Below, one piece after another: positions 37,014 to 48,388 of a stretch of DNA of 64,000 bases. Source of the stretch: Photobacterium sp. CCB-ST2H9 (GTDB lineage Bacteria > Pseudomonadota > Gammaproteobacteria > Enterobacterales > Vibrionaceae); NCBI RefSeq assembly GCF_023151555.2, contig NZ_CP100425.1, forward strand, positions 1 to 64,000, written 5' to 3'. A model generated the notes under the pieces. It was not told the origin of the DNA, ran no database searches, and saw nothing but the letters and a program-made list of their open reading frames with translations. Position 1 is the first letter of the stretch, and the number at the start of each line of letters is the position of its first letter. The translations under genes were made by a program, and so were the position numbers.

Positions 37014-37886
37014 CTATTTGAATAGTGCCAGCAGCGCCTGATAAAGCGGTTCCTTTTGCCGGCTTTGTTTACAACACAATCCCAGTATTAAAGGGTCTAC
37101 AGTTGCTGTGGGCAGCTTTTGTATCTGGTCGCGAATCGGACTGTTCTCTATGACAACATCTGGCGCAATCCCTATGCCACATCCCAATGCTACCATACTA
37201 ACAATAGCCTCATGCCCAGCAACTTGGGCATAAATGTTAGGCTTAATTTTATGAGATTTCATCCACTTGTCAGCGTTTTCTCTGGCACTGCCATGCTCTG
37301 GAAGGATAAAGGGAAGTTTTTCCCATTGAATTTCCGGCGTGAGCAAGACCTGAAGCGCGGGCGGTGGGGCCAGAGGGCTGATCAGTGACATAGAGACATC
37401 GCCCAGGTAGATAAAGGCCAGTTTTCCGGGAAGATTGGCCGGCAACGCTGAAATGGCGAAATCTGCCTCGTCCTGCATGACTTTATCAATCGCCTGCGCC
37501 GGATCACCGGTGACCAGCTGTATTTCGACTTGCGGGTAATGTTGCCGGAACTGGTTCAGGACTGCAGGCAAATGACTGTAACTGGCGGTGACTGAGCAGA
37601 AGAGCGTCAGTTTGCCTTTGAGCATCTGATCTTGCTCCGTCAGTTCCTGTTGCAGGTGCTGCCATTCGGCAACGATACGACTGGCGACGGGAAGCAGTTT
37701 GTGTCCGGCTGTTGTGAGTTCAACGCTGCGGTTGTCACGGATAAACAGCGGCTGGGCCAGCTCCTGCTCGAGGCGTTGGATCTGGCGGCTCAGTGCCGAC
37801 GGACTGATATGCATTTTCTGCGCAGTCTGACTAAAGTTCTTGCTGTTACACAAATGAAGGAAGAACTGCAGTGATTTAATATTCAT
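37014..37886 (-). CDS. ilvY: HTH-type transcriptional activator IlvY
   Basis: LysR-family regulator that activates ilvC when acetolactate or acetohydroxybutyrate accumulates. The 290 residues start with the winged helix region FSQTAQKMHISPSALSRQIQRLE (about 18-40). CSVTASYSHLPAVL and GHEAIVSMVALGCGIGIAP match E. coli IlvY, which has 297 residues. It is divergent from ilvC with 130 bp between, the conserved arrangement. Confidence 0.95.
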   Translation of the reverse strand: MNIKSLQFFLHLCNSKNFSQTAQKMHISPSALSRQIQRLEQELAQPLFIRDNRSVELTTAGHKLLPVASRIVAEWQHLQQELTEQDQMLKGKLTLFCSVTASYSHLPAVLNQFRQHYPQVEIQLVTGDPAQAIDKVMQDEADFAISALPANLPGKLAFIYLGDVSMSLISPLAPPPALQVLLTPEIQWEKLPFILPEHGSARENADKWMKSHKIKPNIYAQVAGHEAIVSMVALGCGIGIAPDVVIENSPIRDQIQKLPTATVDPLILGLCCKQSRQKEPLYQALLALFK

Positions 37887-37894
37887 GATGGTGT

Positions 37895-37909
37895 TGCACT
37901 TTTTGCAAT
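37895..37909. promoter_or_regulatory. Candidate IlvY operator in the ilvY-ilvC intergenic region
   Basis: TTGCA and TGCAA, inverted around five bases, next to the ilvY start and upstream of ilvC. IlvY operators in other gammaproteobacteria are TTGC-rich palindromes of this kind. Confidence 0.5.
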
Positions 37910-38016
37910 GTGATGTTGTGAATATATCACTTTGGACAACATGGCGCCTGATCTACTATCAGGTTATTCGGCAATGACGTGCCGACCAAGGATCAGATTT
38001 CACGGAGTAACTTGTT

Positions 38017-39501
38017 ATGGCTAACTATTTCAATACCTTAAATTTGCGTCAGCAATTGGATCAACTGGGCCGTTGCCGTTTTATGGATCGCAGCGAGTTT
38101 GCTCAGGAAGCAGATTACCTGAAAGGTAAAAAAGTCGTGATTGTGGGTTGTGGTGCACAGGGCCTGAACCAAGGGCTGAACATGCGTGACTCCGGTCTGA
38201 ATGTGGCGTATGCGCTGCGTCAGGCTGCGATCGATGAGCAACGTGCCTCTTTCCGCAATGCCAAAGATAACGGTTTTGAAGTTGGTAGCTATGAACAGCT
38301 GATCCCGCAGGCGGATCTGGTGGTTAACCTGACACCAGACAAGCAGCACACGGATGTTGTAACCACGGTGATGCCTCTGATGAAGCAAGGTGCTGCGCTG
38401 GGTTACTCGCATGGTTTCAACATTGTTGAAGAAGGCATGCAAATCCGTCCGGATATCACGGTTGTGATGGTTGCACCGAAGTGCCCGGGCACAGAAGTAC
38501 GTGAAGAATACAAACGTGGTTTCGGGGTGCCGACCCTGATTGCGGTTCACCCGGAAAATGATCCGCAGGGCGAGGGTCTGGAAATCGCCAAAGCCTGGGC
38601 GGCTGCAACCGGTGGTCACCGTGCCGGTGTGCTGGAATCGTCTTTCGTTGCTGAAGTGAAATCTGACCTGATGGGTGAACAAACCATTCTGTGCGGAATG
38701 CTGCAGGCTGGTTCGATTGTTTGTTATGAAAAGATGGTTGCAGAAGGCATTGAGCCTGCATATGCCGGTAAACTGCTGCAATTTGGCTGGGAAACCATTA
38801 CCGAAGCACTGAAATTCGGCGGCATTACCCACATGATGGATCGTCTGTCGAATCCTGCAAAAATCAAAGCCTTTGAATTGTCTGAAGAACTGAAAGATCT
38901 GATGCGTCCACTGTACAACAAGCATATGGATGACATCATCAGCGGTGAGTTCTCTGGCACCATGATGGCCGACTGGGCCAATGATGATGCAAACTTGTTG
39001 GGTTGGCGTGCTGAAACTGCTGAAACTGCTTTCGAAAACTATCCGCAGTCTGATTTGAAGATCAGTGAGCAGGAATATTTTGACAACGGTATCCTGATGG
39101 TCGCGATGGTGCGTGCCGGGGTTGAGCTGGCATTCGAAGCGATGACCGCTTCAGGCATTATTGATGAGTCAGCTTACTATGAATCACTGCACGAGCTGCC
39201 ACTGATTGCCAATACCGTTGCCCGGAAGCGTCTGTATGAAATGAACGTGGTGATTTCCGATACTGCTGAATACGGGAACTATCTGTTCGCGAATGTCGCG
39301 ACGCCACTGCTGCGTGAGCAGTTCATGCCGAAGGTTGGTACAGACGTGATCGGTAAAGGTCTGGGCGAAAGCAGCAACCAGGCGGATAACCAAACACTGA
39401 TTGATGTGAATGAAGCACTGCGCAGCCATCCGGTTGAGCTGATTGGTCAGGAACTGCGTGGTTACATGACTGACATGAAGCGTATCGCTGTCGGTGACTA
39501 A
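38017..39501 (+). CDS. ilvC: Ketol-acid reductoisomerase (NADP+), class II
   Basis: Converts acetolactate and acetohydroxybutyrate to dihydroxy acids in valine, leucine and isoleucine synthesis, using NADPH and Mg2+. At 494 residues it is the long class II form, with the duplicated C-terminal domain found in enterobacteria and vibrios. The NADPH-binding motif is [18 protein letters not shown] (about 44-61). Other landmarks are [18 protein letters not shown] and a YETITE-like [12 protein letters not shown]. It is controlled by the divergent ilvY and ends at a strong terminator. Confidence 0.98.
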   Translation: MANYFNTLNLRQQLDQLGRCRFMDRSEFAQEADYLKGKKVVIVGCGAQGLNQGLNMRDSGLNVAYALRQAAIDEQRASFRNAKDNGFEVGSYEQLIPQADLVVNLTPDKQHTDVVTTVMPLMKQGAALGYSHGFNIVEEGMQIRPDITVVMVAPKCPGTEVREEYKRGFGVPTLIAVHPENDPQGEGLEIAKAWAAATGGHRAGVLESSFVAEVKSDLMGEQTILCGMLQAGSIVCYEKMVAEGIEPAYAGKLLQFGWETITEALKFGGITHMMDRLSNPAKIKAFELSEELKDLMRPLYNKHMDDIISGEFSGTMMADWANDDANLLGWRAETAETAFENYPQSDLKISEQEYFDNGILMVAMVRAGVELAFEAMTASGIIDESAYYESLHELPLIANTVARKRLYEMNVVISDTAEYGNYLFANVATPLLREQFMPKVGTDVIGKGLGESSNQADNQTLIDVNEALRSHPVELIGQELRGYMTDMKRIAVGD

Positions 39502-39530
39502 TCACCTGATTTTTCTTCCTTTCTAGTAAC

Positions 39531-39562
39531 AAAAAGCCCGGCAATCTTGCCGGGCTTTTTCA
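39531..39562 (+). terminator. Terminator after ilvC
   Basis: AAAAGCCCGGCAA and TTGCCGGGCTTTTT form a long stem followed by T residues. It may also serve the convergent ubiK gene. Confidence 0.9.
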
Positions 39563-39593
39563 TGTTCGGAGCGGTGTTCAGGCGAAACGCTGA

Positions 39594-39851
39594 TTATTCC
39601 GCTTTGTCGGACAGCTGGGCTTCCAGCTGAGCTACTTTTTGTTCCAGCTCATTCAGTTTCTGGCGGGTACGCAGCAGGACCTGAGTCTGCACATCAAACT
39701 CTTCGCGGTTGACGACATCCAGTTTGCTCAGCTGTGCCTGAATGGTTTGACGCACTTTCTGCTCAACGTCCTGACCAAGCGCTTTGACCGGCTGAGGCAT
39801 CGCATCCTGAATCTGCTTTGCAACCTGCTCAAGTTTCTTTGGATCAAACAT
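39594..39851 (-). CDS. ubiK: Ubiquinone biosynthesis accessory factor UbiK
   Basis: Small coiled-coil protein (BMFP family, YqiC) that assists the cytosolic ubiquinone-synthesis complex under aerobic conditions, partnering UbiJ. The 85 residues start [14 protein letters not shown] and contain the hallmark [15 protein letters not shown], with a heptad-like C-terminus. I chose the ATG ending at 39851. The open frame extends 56 codons further upstream but without resemblance. A MELNPRM start at 39869 is possible. Confidence 0.92.
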   Translation of the reverse strand: MFDPKKLEQVAKQIQDAMPQPVKALGQDVEQKVRQTIQAQLSKLDVVNREEFDVQTQVLLRTRQKLNELEQKVAQLEAQLSDKAE

Positions 39852-39961
39852 ACGCGGGTTTAACTCCATGAAGGTATTGTGATACTTGACGTTAGTGTAC
39901 ACCAATTTCACCCTGCCGCAGGCAGGAATCCTGGGATCAGCGACACGTGCCTTTCTCTCCA

Positions 39962-39984
39962 AAAAAAGGCCGCTTGCGCGGCCT
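39962..39984 (-). terminator. Terminator after the RND efflux operon
   Basis: AGGCCGC and GCGGCCT with loop TTGC. On the minus strand a run of seven T follows. Confidence 0.85.
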
Positions 39985-40008
39985 GAAGAATCAAAGTGAA
40001 AATGGTGG

Positions 40009-43000
40009 TTAATTTTCACGGGCTCTGAGAGCTAGTCTCGCTTCATCAGCCCGTTTGAGCTTTTCCAGGTCTTTGTCCTCGACAAAGACAGGCAGCGGTT
40101 TATGCGTGCTGGCCAGATACGTGTAAATGACTGGCAGAACGAACAAAGTAAACAGGGTCCCGATCGTCAGACCGGCCACAATTACGATACCGATACTGAA
40201 ACGCTGTGCTGCACCAGCGCCGGTGGCGAACAGCAGCGGGATCAGACCGGCAATCATCGCGGCAGTGGTCATCAGAATCGGGCGAAGACGAACTTTCGCT
40301 GCTTCCATCACCGCAGACATTTTGTCCTTCTGGTGATTGAGCTGCTCTTCTTTGGCAACCTCACAGATCAGAATCCCGTGCTTGGTGATCAGACCAATCA
40401 GGGTAATCAGACCCACCTGAGAGTATATGTTCATCGACGCCAGACCCCAGCCCAGAGCGACCAGAGCGCCACAGATTGCCAGCGGTACAGAGACCATGAT
40501 GACCATCGGGTCGCGGAGGGATTCGAACTGAATCGCCAGAACCAGGAAGATGACCGCCAGAGCGAGGCCAAAGGTCGCGAACAGTGCGTTGCCTTCAGTC
40601 ACGTACTGACGGGCTTCGCCCATGAAGTCATACTGGTAACCGACAGGCAGATTGCTGGCGCCTTCCGATTTGAACCAGTCGATGGCGTCTCCCATGGCGA
40701 TTTGCGGATTCGGAACGACACCAATGGTGGCGGAGTTCAGCTGGTTGAAGTGCGGCAGGGCGCGAGGCTCTGCGATCACATCAATACTGATCAGACTGCC
40801 CAGAGGCACCGAATTACCGTCAGCAGCACGGACATAATACGTATTCAGCGACTCCGGATTCAGACGGTACTTTCGTTCCACCTGCGGGATGACTTCGTAC
40901 GAGCGGCCATTGAGGTCAATCCGGTTGACATAACCGTCGGCCATCATGGTACTCAGGGTGATCCCGATATCCTGCATGGTAACGCCATAGGCTCCGGCTT
41001 TGTCCTTATCGATGTTGATCTTCATGGTGGCTGAATCAAAGTTCAGATCCAGGGTTGAATAGACGAACATCGGGTTCTTGCTGACATCAGTCAGGACGGC
41101 CGTTGCAACCTGGAACAGACTTTCGAAATTGTTCGGTGTGGTGATGACGAACTGGATCGGCAGACCAGAACCAGCGCCCGGCAGCTCCGGCATCTGGAAT
41201 GCCGTTACGGCCATGCCCGGGACATCGTTCACCAGTTTGGTGACCCGGCCAACAACTTCGGCCTGGCTGGCTTCACGCTGACTCCAGGGCACCATGGACG
41301 CAATACCGAATGCCTGGTTCGACTGGGGCACACCGGAGAAGACCTGAGCGAAAGCAACTTCCGGCTGATCACTCAGCATCTGGTTCACTTCGCTCATGGT
41401 GTTTTCGATGTAGTCCAGGTTGGCTGTCGATGGGGCAGTACCCATCATCATCAGAACACCTTTATCTTCCGCTGGTGCCAGTTCGCTCGGGATGAACTTG
41501 AACAACACGGGCAGGACGGCAAAGACGATCAGGGCAAATACAATCACAACCGGCCGGAAGTTCATGACAGTGCCCAGCACTTTCTCATAGCCGGCCGTCA
41601 TGCGATCCAGCACGCTGTGAACCGTGTCTTCAAAGCGGTTTGGCTTGTCGTGTGCTTTGAGGATCTTGGAACACATCACTGGCGACAGCGTCAGGGCGAT
41701 GATCCCGGAGATGAAAACGGAGCCGGCCAGCGTCAGCGCGAATTCCTTAAACAGCGAACCGGTGATCCCACCCATCAGCGCGATCGGCGCGTATACCGCA
41801 CCCAGCGTCAGGGTCATGGCAATGACCGGCACCGCAATTTCCCGTGTCCCGATAATGGCAGCACGGAACGGCGATTCACCCAGTTTGATGTGGCGGTCGA
41901 CGTTTTCCAGGACCACGATGGCATCATCGACCACCAGACCGATGGCCAGAACCATGGCCAGCAGGGTCATCAGGTTCCAGGAGAACCCGAAGCCCTGCAT
42001 CAGCATCGCCACACCAATGAGTGACAGCGGGATGGTAATGATCGGGATCAGCACGGCCCGGAATGAACCCAGGAACAGGGTGATGACGACTAATACGATC
42101 AGTGCAGCTTCACCGATGGTTTTGATGACTTCCTGAATAGACTCGTTAATGGCAACAGTGGAGTCGTACAAGATGTTCATCTTGATGTTGCTCGGCATGT
42201 TGCGCTGAATTTCAGGCAACAGCTCCAGCACATCGGCAGCGATGTTAATCGGGTTGGCACTCGGAGCAGCATTGATTGCGGCAACCACGGCTTCCTGACC
42301 GTTTGCTGTCGCCCGGTAAATGTCGTGGCTTTTCTCCAGGGTGACTTTGGCTATGTCACCCAGTCGAATGACCTGGCCTTTCTGGGTTGAAACAATCAGC
42401 TTCTGCAGCTCATCTGTGGTCTTCACCTGTGTATCGGCCGTGCCGTTATACAGTACAAACTCGCCATTAGCCTGACCCGTGGCAGACTGGTAGTTGTTGG
42501 CGTTCAGGACGGTCATCACATCGGATGCGGTCAGGTTATACGCAGCCATCTTGGCCGGATCCAGCCAGACACGCAGTGCGTATTTCATCCCGCCGTACAG
42601 ATCGACCTTGGAGACACCATTGACGGTGAACAGCTGTGGGTTGAATACCCGCTCTAGATAATCTGTGATTTGGCTGGAACTCAACTCGTCACTGGTGAAA
42701 CCAATGTACATCACCGCCGTGGTTGAACCGGTCGACATGGTCACCGTCGGGTCTTCGGATTCACGCGGCAGCTGAGAACGGACCGAGTTGGTTTTGGCCA
42801 GAATATCAGCCAGCGCTGCGTTTGGATCCGTATTCAGCTTCATGGTGACCGTAATGGTCGATGAACCCAGAACAGACGACGATGTCATGTAGTCGATGTT
42901 ATCCGCCTGCGCGATGGCCTGTTCCAGCGGCTGGGTAATAAAGCCCTGGATCAGATCGGCACTGGCACCGTAATAACTGGTGGTCACCGTGACGACAGTG

Positions 43001-43125
43001 TTTGTCATTTCCGGATATTCCCGGACCTGCATTTTGAAAATGGCCTGGAAACCGAGCAGGGCAATCAGAATACTGATTGAGACGGCAAGGACCGGCCTTT
43101 TTATGAATATATCAGTAAAGCGCAT
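40009..43125 (-). CDS. RND family efflux transporter permease
   Basis: Proton-driven tripartite efflux pump component of the inner membrane, HAE-1/AcrB type. The 1038 residues show the duplicated six-helix layout with two large periplasmic loops. The proton-relay aspartates D400 and D401 lie in [33 protein letters not shown] and the C-terminal [19 protein letters not shown] are typical. It is third in TetR-adaptor-permease; no outer-membrane partner is encoded here, so it probably borrows a TolC. The substrate cannot be read from sequence. Confidence 0.93.
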   Translation of the reverse strand: MRFTDIFIKRPVLAVSISILIALLGFQAIFKMQVREYPEMTNTVVTVTTSYYGASADLIQGFITQPLEQAIAQADNIDYMTSSSVLGSSTITVTMKLNTDPNAALADILAKTNSVRSQLPRESEDPTVTMSTGSTTAVMYIGFTSDELSSSQITDYLERVFNPQLFTVNGVSKVDLYGGMKYALRVWLDPAKMAAYNLTASDVMTVLNANNYQSATGQANGEFVLYNGTADTQVKTTDELQKLIVSTQKGQVIRLGDIAKVTLEKSHDIYRATANGQEAVVAAINAAPSANPINIAADVLELLPEIQRNMPSNIKMNILYDSTVAINESIQEVIKTIGEAALIVLVVITLFLGSFRAVLIPIITIPLSLIGVAMLMQGFGFSWNLMTLLAMVLAIGLVVDDAIVVLENVDRHIKLGESPFRAAIIGTREIAVPVIAMTLTLGAVYAPIALMGGITGSLFKEFALTLAGSVFISGIIALTLSPVMCSKILKAHDKPNRFEDTVHSVLDRMTAGYEKVLGTVMNFRPVVIVFALIVFAVLPVLFKFIPSELAPAEDKGVLMMMGTAPSTANLDYIENTMSEVNQMLSDQPEVAFAQVFSGVPQSNQAFGIASMVPWSQREASQAEVVGRVTKLVNDVPGMAVTAFQMPELPGAGSGLPIQFVITTPNNFESLFQVATAVLTDVSKNPMFVYSTLDLNFDSATMKINIDKDKAGAYGVTMQDIGITLSTMMADGYVNRIDLNGRSYEVIPQVERKYRLNPESLNTYYVRAADGNSVPLGSLISIDVIAEPRALPHFNQLNSATIGVVPNPQIAMGDAIDWFKSEGASNLPVGYQYDFMGEARQYVTEGNALFATFGLALAVIFLVLAIQFESLRDPMVIMVSVPLAICGALVALGWGLASMNIYSQVGLITLIGLITKHGILICEVAKEEQLNHQKDKMSAVMEAAKVRLRPILMTTAAMIAGLIPLLFATGAGAAQRFSIGIVIVAGLTIGTLFTLFVLPVIYTYLASTHKPLPVFVEDKDLEKLKRADEARLALRAREN

Positions 43126-43137
43126 TTAACCTCCGAA

Positions 43138-44253
43138 TCACAGCATTGGTGTTTCAGCCGGGGTTTTCAGGGCATCGTTGTCGACAATGCGGATTTTCAC
43201 ATCATTACTCAGGCGGATCTGACCCGTCGTTACCACCTGGTCGCCCGGTTTGACGCCTTCCAGGACATGAATGTTGTCGCGCTTGCGTTCACCGGTTTTA
43301 ACCACAGACTGACGCACACGCAGGTCGCCTTTGTCGTCTTTGTAAACGATGTAGACGTTGTTGCCGTACAGGGTGTAGGTGATGGCGTGTTGCGGCAGAA
43401 CAACCTGGTTTTCCTGCGTTGGCAGGATGATGTGGGCACGGGCAAACATACCGCTGCGCAGACGACCATCATTGTTTGGAATGTCAGCCTGAACCTGAAC
43501 CAGACCGCTCTGATAGTTCACCGCTGGTTCAATGGCGCTGATTTTGCCCTGGAAGTTTGCTTCCGGGTAAGCATCAATCGCGATATCCACTTCCTGCCCG
43601 ATATGAATATCTGCCAGATCGGTTTGCGGGATCGTAAAGCGCAGTTTCATCAGGGAAGTATCTTCCAGACGGACGATATCCGTACCGGGCTGGATGTACT
43701 GACCCAGGAACACATTCCGTAGACCGACCTCACCTGAGAATGGCGCGGTAATAATACGGCGATCGATCGTTGCTTTCAGGCTTTCAATATCAGCCATCAG
43801 CGAAAAATAACTTGCCTGTGCATCGTCGAAAGCTTCCTTGGAAAGGGAACCTTTTTTATAAAGATCCTGATAACGGATGTATTTTGCTTTGGCGGCAGGC
43901 AGTCGGGCTTGTGAACTCTTGAGGTTGGCTTCTTCAACATCAGAGTCCAGTGCCAGCAGGCGCTGACCTTGCTTGACCGACATACCCGAGTCAAAGTTCA
44001 GAGTCTTGATGACACCTGAGACTTCAGTTGTGATCGTGACACCCTGATTCGGTTCAATAAAGCCAATGGCTTCAATAGCTGGTACCCAATTGGTGGCTTT
44101 CACATCCTCGACAGTGACCGGAAAGTCCGGTTCTGGCCGGTTTGCGAAATACGCCTTCATTCCTGCGGATTGAACATTTTTCCACGCGAATAGTGCGCCA
44201 AAGAGTAAGGCAACGATGACGAGCATGATTAACCATGCTACCCATTTTTTCAT
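43138..44253 (-). CDS. RND efflux periplasmic adaptor subunit
   Basis: Membrane fusion protein linking the permease to an outer-membrane channel. The 371 residues have one N-terminal membrane anchor (about 7-25), a lipoyl/barrel-sandwich segment (GFIEPNQGVTITTEVSGVI, about 62-80), an alpha-hairpin rich in Ala/Lys (about 105-160) and the beta-barrel and membrane-proximal domains. There is no lipobox. It is 12 bases upstream of the permease gene. Confidence 0.92.
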   Translation of the reverse strand: MKKWVAWLIMLVIVALLFGALFAWKNVQSAGMKAYFANRPEPDFPVTVEDVKATNWVPAIEAIGFIEPNQGVTITTEVSGVIKTLNFDSGMSVKQGQRLLALDSDVEEANLKSSQARLPAAKAKYIRYQDLYKKGSLSKEAFDDAQASYFSLMADIESLKATIDRRIITAPFSGEVGLRNVFLGQYIQPGTDIVRLEDTSLMKLRFTIPQTDLADIHIGQEVDIAIDAYPEANFQGKISAIEPAVNYQSGLVQVQADIPNNDGRLRSGMFARAHIILPTQENQVVLPQHAITYTLYGNNVYIVYKDDKGDLRVRQSVVKTGERKRDNIHVLEGVKPGDQVVTTGQIRLSNDVKIRIVDNDALKTPAETPML

Positions 44254-44286
44254 TTTCTTTGCTCCGGAGTCTTAGTTAATGCGTTA

Positions 44287-44853
44287 TCAATGTGTAATTA
44301 CTGCATCCCAGCAAGCGTTGATGGCAGCATCCCGCGCTTCGTCACTTACCGTAAAGGTGCCGGTCAGGTGTTTGCGTGCCAGCGCAGCGCTGGGTTCCAA
44401 ACTGAGAGCGGCGAGTATCTCGTTGTCTAAAGGCTTAAACAGCCCCTGAGCTTTCCCCTCTTCAAACATCCTGTCGATCGGGGCAAAGAGTGTTTTTTCT
44501 AACGCTTTCTTGTACTGCTTTCCGCGATGCGGCATGTTTTCAAACTGGCCCTGATTAATCAGCGGTGCTTCGTTGTCCGTGGCCATATTCCAGATGTTCA
44601 GCCACATGGTACGAAACCGAAGTTCCAGCGGCATGACATCAGAAATGTTCTGCGTGATTTTTTGGGCGACAATGGTCAGTATATGATCGTGAAGCTGGTA
44701 CAGCAGGTCGTCTTTATCCGTGAAATACCTGTAAATCGTACCTGTTGCTACCTTAGCTTCTTTCGCCACCATGTTCATCGACAGACCGTGAAAACCATGT
44801 TTTGCCAGCAATTCTTCGGTTGCCTGCAAGATACGTTCTTTTTTATCAGTCAT
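44287..44853 (-). CDS. TetR family transcriptional regulator of the efflux operon
   Basis: 188-residue repressor with an N-terminal TetR helix-turn-helix (LLAKHGFHGLSMNMVAKEAK, then TGTIYRYFTDKDDLLYQL) and a variable helical ligand-binding domain. It is the first gene of the TetR-adaptor-permease operon and almost certainly autoregulates it through the palindrome 15 bases upstream. The ligand is unknown. Confidence 0.92.
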   Translation of the reverse strand: MTDKKERILQATEELLAKHGFHGLSMNMVAKEAKVATGTIYRYFTDKDDLLYQLHDHILTIVAQKITQNISDVMPLELRFRTMWLNIWNMATDNEAPLINQGQFENMPHRGKQYKKALEKTLFAPIDRMFEEGKAQGLFKPLDNEILAALSLEPSAALARKHLTGTFTVSDEARDAAINACWDAVITH

Positions 44854-44867
44854 TGCTACTCACAAGG

Positions 44868-44885
44868 TGAATGAACGTTCATTCA
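44868..44885. promoter_or_regulatory. Perfect 18-bp operator palindrome upstream of the TetR gene
   Basis: TGAATGAACGTTCATTCA is self-complementary over all 18 bases and has the TGAATGA half-sites common for AcrR/TetR-type repressors. It lies 15 bases upstream of the regulator start, over its likely promoter. Confidence 0.8.
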
Positions 44886-45028
44886 TTATTATTGACGCTT
44901 AAATTCTGTGCAACTTACTTGTTACTCATTTTTTGTGACCAAAAACACGGGAGCTGTCTGAAATAGACACGAGGCGAGATCAGGTTACAATGCGGCAGCT
45001 GAATCAAACATGACTCACAGGGTAAATC

Positions 45029-47047
45029 ATGAAACTCAATCCCAGACAAAATGAGGCAGTGCGTTACGTGGCCGGGCCGTGTCTGGTACTGGCTGGCGCC
45101 GGTTCAGGCAAAACGCGGGTTATTACCAATAAAATTGCCTATCTGGTCCAGCAATGTGGGTACAAAGCCCGGAACATTGCGGCGCTGACCTTTACCAACA
45201 AAGCTGCCCGGGAGATGAAAGAACGGGTGGGCCAGACGCTGGGCCGTCAGGAAGCCAAGGGTCTGACGGTATCGACCTTCCACACTCTGGGGCTGAATAT
45301 CATCCGTCGCGAATATAAGACGCTGGGTCTGAAGGCGAGTTTCTCCCTGTTTGATGATCAGGACCAGATGGCGCTGCTCAAGGAGCTGACGGAAGCTCAA
45401 ATTGACGGCGATAAAGATTTGCTCAAACTCCTGTTGTCATCGATTTCCAACTGGAAGAACGACATGAAATCGCCGACACAGGCCAAAGCCGAAGCCCGCA
45501 GTGAGCGTGACCAGCTGTTTGCCCATTGCTATGAGTTGTATCAGCGGCAGATGAAAGCTTACAACGCGCTGGATTTCGATGATTTGATTCTGATGCCGGT
45601 CCTCTTGCTGCGGGATAACGAGGAAGTGCGTCTGCGCTGGCAGAACAAAATCCGTTACCTGCTGGTGGACGAATATCAGGACACCAATACCAGTCAGTAT
45701 GTGTTTGTGAAGCTGCTGGTGGGTGAGCGGGCTAAATTTACCGTGGTGGGAGATGATGACCAGTCGATTTATTCCTGGCGTGGAGCCCAGCCGGAAAACC
45801 TGGCATTGCTGAACAAAGATTTTCCGACCCTGAGGGTGATCAAGCTGGAGCAGAATTATCGCTCAACCAGCCGGATCCTGCGAACCGCTAACATTCTGAT
45901 TGCCAATAACCCACACGTGTTCGAGAAAACCCTGTTCTCGGAAATTCCGGATGGCGACATGCTGAAGGTCATTACGGCAAAAAATGAAGAGCATGAAGCG
46001 GAGAAAGTGATCGGTGAACTGATTGCCCATCGCTTTCTGAATAACACCGATTACAAAGATTACGCCATTCTGTACCGGGGCAACCATCAGTCCAGACTGT
46101 TTGAGAAGGCGCTGATGCAGAACCGGATTCCTTACAAAATCTCCGGGGGAACCTCATTTTTCTCCCGTACCGAGATCAAGGACATCATGGCTTACCTGCG
46201 CCTACTGACCAATCCGGATGACGATAATGCTTTCCTGCGCATCGTGAACACGCCGCGGCGTGAGATTGGCCCGGCCACCCTGGAGAAGCTGGGCACTTAT
46301 GCCAATATGCGGGGCAAGAGTCTGTTTGATGCCAGTTTTGAGCTGGGCCTGGAACAGCACCTGACCGGCCGCGGATTAGACAGTCTGCGCCAGTTTACCC
46401 GCTGGATTGTCGAGCTGGCCGATAACGCTGAACGCGGTGATGCGGTTGCGGCAGTCCGCCAGCTGATCCGGGACATTCATTATGAGGACTGGCTGTTTGA
46501 AACTTCTGCCAGTCCGAAAGCTGCTGAGATGCGGATGAAGAATGTGTCGGATCTGTACAGCTGGGTGACAGCGGATCTGGAAGGGGATAATTACGACAAC
46601 GAAGTGCGTACCCTGAAAGAAGTGGTTCAGCGGATGACGCTGCGGGACATGATGGAACGCGGGGAAGATGACGATGAGGCAGATCAGGTTCAGCTGATGA
46701 CACTGCATGCCTCAAAAGGTCTGGAGTTTCCGTATGTCTATCTGATTGGCACCGAGGAAGGTATTCTGCCGCACCAGACCAGCATTGATGAAGACAATGT
46801 TGAGGAAGAGCGACGGCTGGCCTATGTCGGGATCACCCGGGCGCAGAAGGCACTTACTTTTACGTTGTGTAAGGAACGCCGTCAGTACGGGGAGTTGATC
46901 AAGCCGGAACCGAGTCGATTCTTATACGAGTTGCCTCAGGATGATCTGGATTGGGAGACGGAGCGTAAACCGGTTTCTGCGGAAGAACGGATGCAACGTG
47001 GCCAGGCACATATCGCGAATCTCCGGGCGATGTTCAATAAGAAATAA
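45029..47047 (+). CDS. rep: ATP-dependent DNA helicase Rep
   Basis: Superfamily 1A 3'-5' helicase that clears proteins ahead of the replication fork. The 672 residues (E. coli 673) start [14 protein letters not shown], with Walker A GAGSGKT (23-29) and [14 protein letters not shown]. Motif II is in [10 protein letters not shown], motif III around [15 protein letters not shown], and motif VI around [11 protein letters not shown]. It is monocistronic; a bidirectional terminator follows. Confidence 0.97.
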   Translation: MKLNPRQNEAVRYVAGPCLVLAGAGSGKTRVITNKIAYLVQQCGYKARNIAALTFTNKAAREMKERVGQTLGRQEAKGLTVSTFHTLGLNIIRREYKTLGLKASFSLFDDQDQMALLKELTEAQIDGDKDLLKLLLSSISNWKNDMKSPTQAKAEARSERDQLFAHCYELYQRQMKAYNALDFDDLILMPVLLLRDNEEVRLRWQNKIRYLLVDEYQDTNTSQYVFVKLLVGERAKFTVVGDDDQSIYSWRGAQPENLALLNKDFPTLRVIKLEQNYRSTSRILRTANILIANNPHVFEKTLFSEIPDGDMLKVITAKNEEHEAEKVIGELIAHRFLNNTDYKDYAILYRGNHQSRLFEKALMQNRIPYKISGGTSFFSRTEIKDIMAYLRLLTNPDDDNAFLRIVNTPRREIGPATLEKLGTYANMRGKSLFDASFELGLEQHLTGRGLDSLRQFTRWIVELADNAERGDAVAAVRQLIRDIHYEDWLFETSASPKAAEMRMKNVSDLYSWVTADLEGDNYDNEVRTLKEVVQRMTLRDMMERGEDDDEADQVQLMTLHASKGLEFPYVYLIGTEEGILPHQTSIDEDNVEEERRLAYVGITRAQKALTFTLCKERRQYGELIKPEPSRFLYELPQDDLDWETERKPVSAEERMQRGQAHIANLRAMFNKK

Positions 47048-47070
47048 GCACACGTGGCCTCAGATCAAAC

Positions 47071-47100
47071 AAAAAAGGTTAGCTTGCGCTAACCTTTTTT
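47071..47100. terminator. Bidirectional terminator between rep and cytochrome c5
   Basis: AAAAAAGGTTAGC and GCTAACCTTTTTT form a perfect 13-bp stem with a TTGC loop. It serves two convergent genes. Confidence 0.92.
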
Positions 47101-47119
47101 CATGTAGGGTAAGTGCGTC

Positions 47120-47530
47120 TTACAGGCCTTTGGTCATGTGCTCGATGGCAGCAACGATTTCTTCATCGCTACAGTCCATACATGTCCCTTTCGCCGGCAT
47201 GGCATTAAATCCGTTCAGGGCGTGGTTGGTCAGGGTATCCATGCCTTTCGCGATCCGTGGTCCCCAGTCCGCTGCGTTGCCGGATTTTGGTGCGCCCATG
47301 ACGCCGCTGCTGTGACAGGCCACACAGAAGGTGCCGTAGACTTGATCGCCGGTACGCGGACCAGAAGCGGCGGCAGTTGCAGCCGGTGCATCACCTTCTT
47401 TGTAAACTGAGCCGACTGGCTTGATGCGATCTGCGATCGCTTCGTCAGACATATCTGCCGCGACGGCTGAGCCGCTGATGGCAAGGGTGGCGACAGCTGC
47501 GACCATAAGTTGTCGAAGAGAAAATTCCAT
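47120..47530 (-). CDS. Cytochrome c5
   Basis: Small monohaem c-type cytochrome carrying electrons in the periplasm. The 136 residues from the ATG ending at 47530 start with a signal peptide (cleavage near AVAA, residue 25). The haem motif is CVACH with C69, C72 and H73. The second cysteine pair CMDC near the C-terminus is typical of cytochrome c5. An in-frame GTG three codons upstream overlaps the AGGTGAG ribosome binding site and is unlikely. Confidence 0.9.
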   Translation of the reverse strand: MEFSLRQLMVAAVATLAISGSAVAADMSDEAIADRIKPVGSVYKEGDAPAATAAASGPRTGDQVYGTFCVACHSSGVMGAPKSGNAADWGPRIAKGMDTLTNHALNGFNAMPAKGTCMDCSDEEIVAAIEHMTKGL

Positions 47531-47772
47531 TGAGCTCACCTTAACACTCCCAGATTATTTGCTCGGATAACACAGCCATCCTGTAGATTGTTGTAAATAT
47601 GACGTTTTGCGACAGGCTGTGAACCATTTATTAGTGGTTTTTCTGTTAAAAAACTGAGTGATTATATCTGTTAATGGGGTGGTGATAAACAGAACGGCTG
47701 TGTTTGTATGATGCGAATCAACCCAAAGATGGTTACAAATGAAGCGAATACAAATTTTTTTGCAAAAAAGAC

Positions 47773-47801
47773 TAGACGACACGCATGCTGATCCGTAATA
47801 T
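47773..47801 (+). promoter_or_regulatory. Probable promoter of the tRNA array
   Basis: Weak -35 TAGACG, 17-base spacer and -10 TAATAT, followed by a GC-rich CACCACCGCC stretch like a stringent discriminator. The first tRNA starts 22 bases downstream. Confidence 0.5.
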
Positions 47802-47823
47802 TCACCACCGCCGATAGGGCAAG

Positions 47824-47900
<77 letters not shown>

Positions 47901-47940
47901 CTCCGGAACGGCAAGACGGCACTGTTGGCGTTGAAATATT

Positions 47941-48017
47941 GGTGGCTATAGCTCAGTTGGTAGAGCCCCGGATTGTGATTCCGGTTGTCGCGAGTTCAAG
48001 TCTCGTTAGCCACCCCA
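47941..48017 (+). tRNA. tRNA-His (GTG), copy 1
   Basis: 77 bases including the encoded extra 5' G opposite C73 that marks tRNA-His. Anticodon GTG in GATTGTGATTC, encoded CCA. Confidence 0.97.
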
Positions 48018-48069
48018 TACAATTTGGTATGGAGTTTTTGATTAAACTCGGTACGCAAAAAATAAAAGT

Positions 48070-48146
<77 letters not shown>

Positions 48147-48192
48147 CTTTTCAGTTCAGAAGATCAGGTTCTTCTGCACGCACCATCTTGAT

Positions 48193-48269
48193 GGTGGCTA
48201 TAGCTCAGTTGGTAGAGCCCCGGATTGTGATTCCGGTTGTCGCGAGTTCAAGTCTCGTTAGCCACCCCA
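48193..48269 (+). tRNA. tRNA-His (GTG), copy 2
   Basis: Identical over all 77 bases to the copy at 47941. Part of a tandem His-Pro duplication. Confidence 0.97.
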
Positions 48270-48274
48270 TATTT

Positions 48275-48351
<77 letters not shown>

Positions 48352-48358
48352 CTTTCGA

Positions 48359-48388
48359 AAGCCCGCTCATTGAGCGGGCTTTTTTGTA
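48359..48388 (+). terminator. Terminator of the tRNA array
   Basis: AAGCCCGCTCA and TGAGCGGGCTT with a minimal loop, followed by six T. Confidence 0.9.
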
